IMG/VR virus record: IMGVR_UViG_3300020204_004643
Location: 1 to 64,000 of that record
Source of the DNA: a virus
Length of the DNA: 64,000 bases
Direction: 5' to 3' (one strand)
The notes under the pieces were generated by a model. It made no database searches, was not told the DNA's origin, and was given only the letters and a program-made list of their open reading frames with translations. Numbering within the stretch: position 1 is the stretch's first letter; every line of letters starts with the position of its first letter. Of this stretch, positions 57,701 to 62,824 are shown one piece after another. Position numbers and translations under genes: made by a program.

Positions 57701-60676
57701 TTTGTCTTGAGTGCCTCCTTCAGAAGGCAAACGCAAAAGTTTATTGCCTTTAAATTTATATATAGGATCTCTTAAATTATTAGATACTAAAATATCTTGC
57801 CATGGACCTTTTATTTGATCAAAAACATCACTAAATTTAACACCCAAAAGAAGCGGCCAATTCTCTGGTCTACTTCTGACGTTTTTAAATTTTTTATTAG
57901 TTTTATCTATTTCAATTCCACCAGCTTTAAATTCAAAAAATGCTCTTTTTACTGTATCTACAGCGTCGACATCTGTAGTTTCTTCTCCACCAGTTCCAAA
58001 CAATCCAATTTCTTTAGCAGATTTTATATCTGGATATGCAGAATTTTTTAAATATTTTAAAGCGAAATCTTCATATTTTGCTCCGAAAGCTTTTGCTGGA
58101 ACTTGAGAAACAATGCCTTCCTGTTTTTGATATAACTTTTCAAACTTTTTTAATCGCTCTAGTCTTTGTGATAATTGAACAGGTACAGGCTTGCCTTCTT
58201 TTTGTAATTTTGTAGCAGTGTTTAACTGATCATTTATTATTCTTAGTTTCTTTGAAATGGCTTGTTTTTGTTGTGATTCAGCCGGATAATTAGATTGAAT
58301 AAAATTTTTAAAAGTTTCCATCGTCGCTACTAGAACAGCAGCATTAATTGTAGGTTCATCTAATAATTTTTCTGGTACGGGAATAGAAGATTTAGATCGG
58401 TTACCCTTTCTTTCTTCTCTATTTATTTGTGTTGTAATAGCTCTTAAATAGTTTGCATAACCAGTTGGAAGATAACTAGTATTGTATTCTTTTTGAAAAC
58501 CTTGTAAATCTGTTTGAAATTCCTCTAATTCCTGTGGTTTAAGATTTGTAAAATAATTTTTATCTGATAAATTCCAAGTAAGAGGGCCAGCAACTTTTTT
58601 TCCTTGTTTATTTATAATTTTATCGACACGATAAGCTTTTCCTATTTTCCTCATGTAGTCTCTAAATTGTTTAGGTCCAAAGCCCCCAGACTCTTCATCA
58701 TCTTGAGCAAAATTAGGAATAAACCCATCAAATGACATTCCTGAATTGCTACCACCAAGAATAGATCCCATTTTACCAGACTTCATCATTCCAATAGCTT
58801 TTTCCATTCCGCCGCCATACTTTGGAATCACCATTGAATCTCCATTGCGACCAACTCCCACAAATTCTTTTTCGTCTGTATTTAAAATAAATTTTTTGCC
58901 GCCAATAGTTCCTTCGCTTAGTCTAGCTCTAACTCCCTTTTTAGCTCCTAACTTTGTAGCTTCTGAAACTTCAGAAGTCATTTGTGAAGCCATCGAATCA
59001 GAAAAATTAGGCAAAAAGCCTTTTGAAGTCCTCCTAGTGGGGGCCAATCTATTAGAAACTACAAGATTTGATGCATTTACACCCATTCCGGAAGCAATAA
59101 AAGACTTACTAAAACTTTCTGATGTATTTTTTATACTCTCCGCTAAACTAGACTGTTGAATTAAAACATCTCTTATTTCTTTTTCGATTTGAAGACGAGT
59201 TTTTTCGCCAGTAATTAATTGACCTATTATAGCAGGATTTGATTGCAGAATTCCTTTAATTGATTCTTCAAGTTTTCCTCTTTGTTGAGATACGCTATTT
59301 AAACCAAGGAGATTTTTAGTAGCGTCAGCAGTAAATCCGGCAAAACGTCCGAATAATTTACCTAAAACAACGCTACCCAAAATTAAACCGGGACCAGTTA
59401 TAAAACTAGTAATTCCTTTTAATAATCCTGATCCAATTTTAGCTCCAACACTTTCCCCGCTCTTTTCATTAATTTGATTAAGAGAATCATTTAAAATACC
59501 TACTAAATTTTTAATTCCGGGACCGACGCTTACATTACCAATATTTTTGCCAAATTGAACTAAATTAACACTAGCTTCATTAACTAAAGCTGTGATGCTT
59601 TTATTTAGAGCGTTATTTTTAATAATTGCATCATCAATTGCTTTATTAGATGCAGAAGTCGCTGCTTGAAAAATAGAATTCTCTTTAGATAAATCAGATA
59701 ATGCAGCTTTTAAAATGTTAATTTGGAATACACCGCCAACCAATTCTCCGACTTGAGCTCTAATAACTGGATTTAAATCCTCAAAAGATTTTGCTAAGTT
59801 TTCTAATACTTGAACTATCGGTAAAGTATTTCCTTCAATATCTTTTACGGCAACTCCGAAATCTCTTAAATCATTTATAACTTCTGGTCTTTGAATTCTT
59901 GTAAATATTGTTTTTAATGCGTTACCAATGACAGCACCACCACGAGCAGTAGTTTGCTGAACTGAAGTTACAATACCTAATAACTCATCAAAACTTACTC
60001 CTGCTTCACTCGCAGAAGAACCTACACGTTTGACCGCTTCAGAAAGATCTCTTGAACTAACAGCGAACTTTGCGTCAACTGCTGCTAATTTATTAACGAC
60101 ATCAGTTGTTGTTAGCGCTTCTTTTGTAAAAGAGTTAACTGCTGAAGTTAATGCTTCAGTACTAGAAACGACATCTAAACCGGCAAGACGAGTTAAAATA
60201 AGAGCGTCTCTAGTCCTTTTTAAAGTATCTTCTAACGATAAACCTTGACGGGAAAACTCAATTGCAGCTTCAGTTACTTGATTAAAAGAAGAACCAGTTT
60301 GTTTTGCGACATTAAATAATTGATCACCAAATTGAGTTAAAGTTTTAGTAGAAGAATTTAATACTACATTAATGTCAGTAAGAGATTTTTCTACTTCTAT
60401 AGTGCTGGAAATTAAAGCAGAAAAAGCTTTTTCAACATTATAAATAATACCCGCTGAAGCGCCGAATGCTACAACACGAGCATTTGAAGCTTCAAGTGAC
60501 TTTTGAAACTCATCTGCTTGCCCAGTGATTCTGCCTAAAGGTTGAGAAAAGTTCTTGGTATTTAAATTAAGAGTACTTTTTCTTTCTATGCGACGTAACG
60601 CTGCTAAAACATCTCTTTCCGCAGCGGAAGTATCAATCGTCGCGCTAATAGTTATTGAACCTGATGAAGTAGCCAT
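48737..60676 (-). CDS. Giant tape measure protein with embedded cargo-like domains
   Basis: 3979 residues. The N-terminal 545 are a TP901-type tape measure domain (FGASAGIIYNVEKAFSALIS, VGSSASEAGVSFDELLGIV, GGAVIGNALKTIFTRIQ). Residues about 545-2235 hold nine G-F-[IVL]-P-N-F-[AS] motifs and inserted domains. Residues 2240-3700 are mainly helical and coiled coil, with Gly/Ala-rich hydrophobic stretches (for example FGPAGAAAGALLGIGIAA). The C-terminus has two VPAMMSGGEFVI / IPALLMGNEYVM units typical of tape measures. It sets tail length and passes through the tube into the host at infection. The start has AAGGAA 5 bases upstream. The 3' end overlaps a convergent gene by 24 bases. Confidence 0.9.
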   Translation of the reverse strand: MATSSGSITISATIDTSAAERDVLAALRRIERKSTLNLNTKNFSQPLGRITGQADEFQKSLEASNARVVAFGASAGIIYNVEKAFSALISSTIEVEKSLTDINVVLNSSTKTLTQFGDQLFNVAKQTGSSFNQVTEAAIEFSRQGLSLEDTLKRTRDALILTRLAGLDVVSSTEALTSAVNSFTKEALTTTDVVNKLAAVDAKFAVSSRDLSEAVKRVGSSASEAGVSFDELLGIVTSVQQTTARGGAVIGNALKTIFTRIQRPEVINDLRDFGVAVKDIEGNTLPIVQVLENLAKSFEDLNPVIRAQVGELVGGVFQINILKAALSDLSKENSIFQAATSASNKAIDDAIIKNNALNKSITALVNEASVNLVQFGKNIGNVSVGPGIKNLVGILNDSLNQINEKSGESVGAKIGSGLLKGITSFITGPGLILGSVVLGKLFGRFAGFTADATKNLLGLNSVSQQRGKLEESIKGILQSNPAIIGQLITGEKTRLQIEKEIRDVLIQQSSLAESIKNTSESFSKSFIASGMGVNASNLVVSNRLAPTRRTSKGFLPNFSDSMASQMTSEVSEATKLGAKKGVRARLSEGTIGGKKFILNTDEKEFVGVGRNGDSMVIPKYGGGMEKAIGMMKSGKMGSILGGSNSGMSFDGFIPNFAQDDEESGGFGPKQFRDYMRKIGKAYRVDKIINKQGKKVAGPLTWNLSDKNYFTNLKPQELEEFQTDLQGFQKEYNTSYLPTGYANYLRAITTQINREERKGNRSKSSIPVPEKLLDEPTINAAVLVATMETFKNFIQSNYPAESQQKQAISKKLRIINDQLNTATKLQKEGKPVPVQLSQRLERLKKFEKLYQKQEGIVSQVPAKAFGAKYEDFALKYLKNSAYPDIKSAKEIGLFGTGGEETTDVDAVDTVKRAFFEFKAGGIEIDKTNKKFKNVRSRPENWPLLLGVKFSDVFDQIKGPWQDILVSNNLRDPIYKFKGNKLLRLPSEGGTQDKRLYANVPSQRRADQRAAAISPFSGSLTEFIDEEYSRIMMEKPKAYSKGFIPNFAATKFDKFKLNDRLVMAYGKKNDPESIAKYLVNIGRIDPILDKATKNPILDSKGSPVVKFSGFTTKYGADGYQNLIRHFRSDGVLDYRIVPSNDEKSITSYLRQIRLSDFSKGYIPNFADNNLKDLLTEAKLKSFSSPEDLYLWLTRLSQEKGLRIKRGSSRIGIALDDKMFLKIAANKAGIAQNFVENRILNDRSARERYSDILPEIFASDNRKNLWSITERLNDVQELDGFKRPRPSEQLLGKPASHFMLFSPYSDLENQILKFGEEYDIDVSDFFGGRNIGFTRTSSPKLKLMDLGFTERIAKAFYRQGRIPELGRFDKGFIPNFSSSDALQQYLNNFDSQTVSEFSNTNIRGGRGMSVLSARVKFVKDLLNINPDLKAKELVQILNERRTKGVNVNFTEKSIPFGPEEARRLIAKVRNSRTKSIDYLGRPSVSGISPEDFSSGFIPNFAFSDLGTGAVIQNDNNYGGPSGRARYLTFSKLKKEGIFKKYINYFKTYESVDKYINRDAPKYFRNFFMPNGSVPKDKELEVFGRKLTNDESDFFNDFFSNGDFIGTSRYLKAFFPKNDRFYKDPLEKSISDRLPRTQDYFINEDIQDRFKKTLIFPDVRKSYLAFLKERSIRRGIFVDSDPAIFFEFALQNDKLKDVAQKIRSMAPPITSKDLQKQAEFFDSPEKVDKDLLTQLAEFDRDEKFSFSVFGSVKKAPFNKKSTDNILFQSLYENFKDIDAGEVFNIPSYILHSGIRGLDRAIYLESRSPLEAFKEVTNKKVLNSNKEVVDYLKWRISRPSPSEPIDLSPEITKFLFKNDYGLLKKSRFVKYDLENRKIIDFLVKNKNSIQFEKTFAEYGAAGQQRQYTYIDLINNLTEADLPNGDKTSLPKAFESVKTRLSEQARQQIEKKIAVSNRTFPIIPHLSKETDRVKILKNEKSLYEEGNRMDHCVAGYGDACSNIDTKTGLPKSLIVSTGTATAELNPQRKRIIPNSDFNTRQNRAEIRNFIKSLKYHATSLGKSSTTTAMAELMAERSMIAEEVRLNTVKSYLQFRKARKGPPLYSIDAYQIKGIRNKNPSQEDLELFRDFVRKNGLQPNFASGFVPNFAKFKTFLGKGFIPNFNAVREAINREMDAGFSASQVKIGQSNSLKTSFNPQGLGVYNTVQEPGGLNQGMAFAREAGINPKTKGMSSGFVPNFAEGGFDRFDVTLIAATLIGLNTQIRSVIDAFKNIKESVKAVNSALAEDVKGIRKSAAERINELNSQLKAEKTVRNQSIDAAKQNISDLKKQRKTEKAALDASTKLRAGLGLGPDPAENTKYLSSSRAIGKQIRQQEQLIKNENLAIQTSTADFVTKSKEIGAKSKILESEKIAEAASKTTTKAKADTLIKNAGFGVGLIGAGVANIAEQFIPQQNFQARALTSGVGDVFSYAGTGAAFGPAGAAAGALLGIGIAAKKVVDSNLEEYIYKIGKSIDLIRDKTNTFANASQGYSSSLEQLKTALNDPNARPDALIRFQNLIQESLGQIPDEFRQKVLAAGSDLTKIAEAISDVNKELGRSQQNLESVSSVLQLISNNKGFLSYFGSAIQLRSNDQQLLNRSFTRNINQQDLTKRFGNQQDFDKFISRLSGELFTTYQSGRGLQANAPQVLNLRNLNKVESLLGSQGLLTPELASAFKKAAENFDIKVIRGLVSSLRELGITAFATKEEAANLTSIQTDNVKKNKQAAEALRLLNQQYTNLNFQLSQQIQIEQNRSSAIRDINKIFSEGVINVQRSRVKNLLEVFSPFITDQQRNNIQGQLDLNEITTRQNSQIRDALNKTLDSFNESLTSKIKEITDQAIGVTADLNREPNQIVKDTNLFINNLSKLSNLASQGLEAARGGVNVSNVRDKLAQEIRSTATLTGGQQEVLIQQLEKEFASFQNELARIKAQGEVDLLLQKSQVDFQRKTYELNQRLSFAGGGRALASTGRLGVSDLYDSIADLVGELRQNNAIGNRGENISLLGSSVFKLLDTLTNQLQLNRATTSPIPFVSPESFNKAVSDQLRPLTAISIAGRTSQIRESLNLARQTTEAQIGSIGKESPLALAFKTANENAVGTALLQISSELKLQNIGTYLDILQEEAGILNQLTNEQTNYLKEQIPNLNKNFASVIQKNVKDQLITVNKTLESKLTELIIATKEADINKQIRDLIPSNVPFNDREKFLQEIKDLQKGIFNLNTNLPPETAQAFQKVTNNLLQQIPQSTFTPSGGFGGNNNQSKDVQISDIVRRYSGVTSGTVESILELLNKFQKFSTSVTAKPLDKKQNIAYLEGLMADALKNSIYYEKLLNNNSSNQQPDKPTDPNERIQSLRQQLKGLNLQTEFYLQSNTELVKLQEEVNEILAEGVQTKEQQEKQLQIQLKIRKKELDLELATTKDREKLLYETAYGRNFFREEKQAAAEARITAEARQGNVPVGSIVRSVFEYGPADAAKDTGDTLKILLTDFKTGIAGAFSEAIKGTKTLREAFSDFFQSLLNRLTDRATAQLVDTVLGAAQKGFSSFNFGTGNASASSDGAYTAGGVNTVTGAGAKKYGGLIKGYNFGGLVTGGSGFRDDVPAMMSGGEFVIKQSSVKKYGADFLDQLNSGQIQTAADGGSFSVGPMRNEFLYNDPERPTSGEYSVDPRLSAFALTDENNPQNKIREQRFEELDRYLQDRDQYEKDRKKAISDFNKKVQSVFNQALIAAAIQIVASTAAGYASKGGGDTKTEPPAKNAKGGLIPKFAFGGAVRKLKAGGMAGKDNIPALLMGNEYVMSPEATKYYGTQLMSDLNKGTFNRVGARTRFAEGGLVGSGSSVSYRGNAVNNNFDELVVAINTLNESISKSNGITQSETGGVSPNFNAQGQLATSSIVNNISVNVSSGNVSATSETNSDNKNSNQNQNLQNNQKLAELLKGKIVEVIVEQKRPGGLLASVKP
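54302..54814 (-). other. PcfJ-like domain within the tape measure protein
   Basis: Residues about 1955-2125. SLYEEGNRMDHCVAGYGDAC (Met1983, His1985, Cys1986) and the following TATAEL strand match the core [EG]-x-x-M-x-H-C-V-x-x-Y ... A-T-x-E pattern of PcfJ-like proteins, which are found in mobile elements and phages and have no settled biochemical function. The preceding 450 residues are helical and unrecognised and may belong to the same insert. Confidence 0.45.
56576..57184 (-). other. Kinase-fold-like domain within the tape measure protein
   Basis: Residues about 1165-1367. GSSRIGIALDD then FLKIAANKAGIAQN (Lys1219) and Glu1233 resemble the glycine loop, beta-3 Lys and alpha-C Glu. Later SDFFGGRNIG and KLMDLGF (Asp1342) resemble the catalytic-loop Asn and the metal-binding DFG/DLG motif of kinase-like or aminoglycoside-phosphotransferase-like folds. 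The order and spacing fit, but sequence is remote and activity is uncertain. Confidence 0.4.
57677..58099 (-). other. PD-(D/E)XK nuclease-like domain within the tape measure protein
   Basis: Residues about 860-1000. A helix GAKYEDFALKYL carries Glu869, then TTDVDAVD (Asp902, Asp904, Asp907), and after a short strand FFEFKAGG gives Glu915-x-Lys917. Helix Glu, Asp, and E-x-K in this order is the core of the restriction-nuclease fold. A later strand LLLGVKFSDVF fits the following beta strand. Catalytic residues look intact. A structural prediction is needed to be sure. Confidence 0.5.
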
Positions 60677-60680
60677 ATTT

Positions 60681-60706
60681 CCTTAAACCTAAAAATAATT
60701 ACACTT
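60681..60706 (-). promoter_or_regulatory. Conserved GTGTAA element upstream of the tape measure gene (copy A)
   Basis: Read on the minus strand: AAGTGTAA, then TTATTTTTAGGTTTAAGG, 22 bases before ATG 60676. It begins at the stop codon of the upstream gene. Similar to copies B (62747-62771) and C (35899-35923). The AAGG at its end also serves as Shine-Dalgarno sequence. Candidate promoter or mRNA element. Confidence 0.4.
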
Positions 60707-61721
60707 AAACGCCGTGTAATTTAATTAAATCTTCGAAATTTAAGGATCCACCCTTCTTCTTTGCTGCTTCTTCTAATGATATAGCTCCAGTATTTTCTTT
60801 CTTTAATTTCTTAAGGTCTTCTTTGCTAGCTCCCATGACGGAAACTGCTTGAACAGCGGTTTCTTTTCCTGCTTTTTGATTGTTCTCTTCTTGTATTTTT
60901 TCAAGATTGTTTCCTGATTCATACCAATCAATAAGTTTGTCAAGATCTTCATTATACTCATCAGGATGCTTAACAGTACTTTTACTCATTAAATCTTTAA
61001 AGTATCGAGCGTAACCAAATAATTCAATTTGATAAAATGTAAGATCAGAAACTGGCTTGCCAAAAAAGAAATACGGATTATCATCTGATAAATAAAAATA
61101 ATTTAAGAAAAAATTACTAACAGCAATTCTTTTTAAATTAGTACTATTGAATTTTAATGAAGTATCAGCGTATCCATCAACAAGGCTATTTAATTCAAAT
61201 TGATCTAATTCTTCGAAATCTTTTAAAATAAAACTATGATTTTTGCAATTAATATCAGAATAAACAGAATAATAAATATAAAATTCATTCATTCTTTTCG
61301 CTGTATATCTTTCGCATGTAGTTTCTAATAATGATTCTTTTGTCTCTAATAGTTTATTTAATTCTTGTGAAGTTTCTTTTATTTGCTTGTCTATATTATT
61401 TAAATCACGAGTCAAATATAATTTGCTGCGTGTTTTTTTCATAGTGGCTAAACTTAATTTAAGATCTAAAATTCTTTTGTCATTTTTTGGATCGTATAAA
61501 TTTTCTTTTATTAGTTCTTCTATTTTCTCTTGATTAGTTGGAATTCCTTGTGATTTTGCTTTATTAAAGTAAAAATTCTCTTTTGCTTCTATTATTCCTG
61601 CGTCTTGAGCGGACAAATGCTTCATGTAATACATTTGCTTATTGAATTCAAAACCAGAAGACCCTTGTACGATTTCCCAATAACTTGTTTTTAAATTTTT
61701 ATTAAAAGAATCAATGTCCAT
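60705..61721 (-). CDS. Probable tail assembly chaperone-like protein
   Basis: 338 residues, directly upstream of the tape measure gene where gpG/gpGT-type assembly chaperones are normally found. It is helical and charged. A coiled-coil stretch (NIDKQIKETSQELNKLLETK, then ESLLETT) followed by an aromatic helix (FYIYYSVYS) parallels the middle of the preceding 246-residue protein. An aromatic segment DNPYFFFGKP aligns with that protein's GDPAPFFGDG. No Shine-Dalgarno sequence is visible at the ATG, which lies right after a terminator hairpin. The function is inferred from position. Confidence 0.45.
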   Translation of the reverse strand: MDIDSFNKNLKTSYWEIVQGSSGFEFNKQMYYMKHLSAQDAGIIEAKENFYFNKAKSQGIPTNQEKIEELIKENLYDPKNDKRILDLKLSLATMKKTRSKLYLTRDLNNIDKQIKETSQELNKLLETKESLLETTCERYTAKRMNEFYIYYSVYSDINCKNHSFILKDFEELDQFELNSLVDGYADTSLKFNSTNLKRIAVSNFFLNYFYLSDDNPYFFFGKPVSDLTFYQIELFGYARYFKDLMSKSTVKHPDEYNEDLDKLIDWYESGNNLEKIQEENNQKAGKETAVQAVSVMGASKEDLKKLKKENTGAISLEEAAKKKGGSLNFEDLIKLHGV

Positions 61722-61726
61722 ATACT

Positions 61727-61752
61727 AAAAAACCCCCGCTTTCGCAGGGGTT
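61727..61752 (-). terminator. Rho-independent terminator (GAAA loop)
   Basis: On the minus strand AACCCC-T-GC, loop GAAA, GC-G-GGGGTT, then a T-run. The stem has eight pairs with one internal mismatch. It lies between the 246-residue gene and the 338-residue gene, 5 bases before the latter's ATG. It would limit transcription from the tube/chaperone genes into the tape measure gene. Confidence 0.75.
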
Positions 61753-61771
61753 AGAATTTAAACGATGAATT

Positions 61772-62512
61772 TTATGCCAAATTTTGGTCAAGTTTTAACT
61801 TATCAAAATCTTCTTTAGAAGAAGCTCTACCTACATACCAAAAACTAATAAAATAAATAAAAGCATTCGCTACTTTTAAAAGATGCTCATCTTCAGATTC
61901 AAAAATAGAATCATATTTGTCCATCTTTTGATCATAAGAGCCATCTCCAAAAAATGGGGCAGGATCTCCATTTTTTTCTAAATAAGATAATTGCAATATC
62001 CACCAAGTAATAACCTTATTTCTTGCTCTAGTTTCAGCGGTATTATCAAACAAAGATTCTTTTTGAACTTCTAGTTCAGTAAGAGAATTTTTTAGAATTT
62101 CAATTTTATCAGTTAAATCTTTCTTTTGATTTTCAAAATCTGCGGCTCTTTCATCTTCCTTTGATGAATTTAATCTTTCTAACTTGTCTTGGAATTCAAA
62201 TAAATCTTTGTAAGCTGCATTCTCTGCGGTTTTAGTTCTGTCTGATAAAACTCCGCCATCATCAACATATCTTTTATTCAATAATGTACGGGTAAGAAGA
62301 CCAGCTTTAACTCCTTCTGAAAGCTTAACGCCGTAAAACAATTCTGCATCATCAAACAAAGCGCGAGTAGGCTTTTTAATAAAATATTTTTGTGGGACTG
62401 GCTTTTTTACATCTTTAGTAATAGTAATTTTCTCGCCAGCTTCATTTACTTTTTCTTCTTTTTCTTGTACTATTACTTCTTTATCAATAAAAAATTCGTA
62501 GATTGTTTTCAT
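61772..62512 (-). CDS. Probable tail assembly chaperone-like protein
   Basis: 246 residues. The N-terminal beta hairpin (KTIYEFFIDKEVIVQEKEEK) and RALFDDAELFYGVKLSEGVKAG are followed by a long coiled coil (about 85-150) and an aromatic helix KVITWWILQLSYLEKNGDPAPFFG. The ATG follows the stop of the small upstream gene without a gap (TAAATG). It sits in the gpG/gpGT position between tube and tape measure genes and resembles the 338-residue protein downstream. No frameshift signal is obvious. Confidence 0.45.
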   Translation of the reverse strand: MKTIYEFFIDKEVIVQEKEEKVNEAGEKITITKDVKKPVPQKYFIKKPTRALFDDAELFYGVKLSEGVKAGLLTRTLLNKRYVDDGGVLSDRTKTAENAAYKDLFEFQDKLERLNSSKEDERAADFENQKKDLTDKIEILKNSLTELEVQKESLFDNTAETRARNKVITWWILQLSYLEKNGDPAPFFGDGSYDQKMDKYDSIFESEDEHLLKVANAFIYFISFWYVGRASSKEDFDKLKLDQNLA

Positions 62513-62734
62513 TTAAAAATTTATATTATTTAATTCTTCTTCAAATTGACGAATAGAATCATTGCCTGAATCAAGAACTCTTTTTCTTAATCTTTGATAC
62601 CTTTCGTCAGAAATATTATATCCATCTTCTCTCAAATCCTCAAGAATTATTAAAAAATTTTTATATAAATTAGTGACTTTTCTCTTATTTTGAAATAAGA
62701 TATACTCTTTTAACTTAATATTATCTAAACCCAT
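62513..62734 (-). CDS. Small helical protein in the tail operon
   Basis: 73 residues, predicted all-helical (YILFQNKRKVTNLYKNFLIILEDLREDG, then YQRLRKRVLDSGNDSIRQFEEEL). Shine-Dalgarno AAAGG precedes ATG 62734. It is placed after the tube-like gene and fused end to end with the next gene. A chaperone helper or head-tail connector role is possible; family unknown. Confidence 0.55.
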   Translation of the reverse strand: MGLDNIKLKEYILFQNKRKVTNLYKNFLIILEDLREDGYNISDERYQRLRKRVLDSGNDSIRQFEEELNNINF

Positions 62735-62746
62735 AACCTTTAGGAA

Positions 62747-62771
62747 CCTTTACCTAATAATCTTTACACTT
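62747..62771 (-). promoter_or_regulatory. Conserved GTGTAA element upstream of the small tail gene (copy B)
   Basis: Minus strand: AAGTGTAA, then AGATTATTAGGTAAAGG, 29 bases before ATG 62734 and just downstream of the terminator at 62785-62806. This is where a new promoter would be needed. Close to copy C (ATTATTaGGTAAAGG versus ATTATTtGGTAAAAGG). Confidence 0.45.
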
Positions 62772-62778
62772 AAAAAAT

Positions 62779-62806
62779 AAAAAAAGCCCCAGTTTTCACT
62801 GGGGCT
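62779..62806 (-). terminator. Rho-independent terminator (GAAA loop) after the tail-tube gene
   Basis: AGCCCCAGT (62785-62793) and ACTGGGGCT (62798-62806) form a perfect 9-bp stem. On the minus strand the loop is GAAA and a run of T follows (62779-62784 read as A on plus). It lies 18 bases after the stop of the tail-tube-like gene and ends its transcript. Confidence 0.85.
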
Positions 62807-62824
62807 CGTTTTGGTTAATTAATA

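Larger units (their letters stand above)
53972..59044 (-). repeat. Nine G-F-[IVL]-P-N-F-[AS] motif repeats delimiting inserted domains in the tape measure protein
   Basis: Motif copies start at Gly 553, 651, 1040, 1158, 1368, 1492, 2137, 2152 and 2228 (with G-Y for G-F at 1158), usually preceded by [DS]-K/S. A degenerate copy (LQPNFA) lies just before 2137. Gaps are 98, 389, 118, 210, 124, 645, 15 and 76 residues. The first gap (553-651) and the last (2152-2228) share a helix, a Gly-rich turn and a [VL]-x-NT-x-E strand, so similar units appear to flank the array. Confidence 0.8.

Noticed and set aside
58746-59159. Plus-strand ORF of 137 codons inside the tape measure gene
   Set aside because: Composition (Pro/Ser/Leu-rich) reflects the reverse of Gly/Lys-rich codons of the tape measure gene; no start signal.
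62512-62513. Programmed frameshift between the 73- and 246-residue tail genes
   Set aside because: The genes abut as TAAATG with a proper start codon and no slippery heptamer at the junction.
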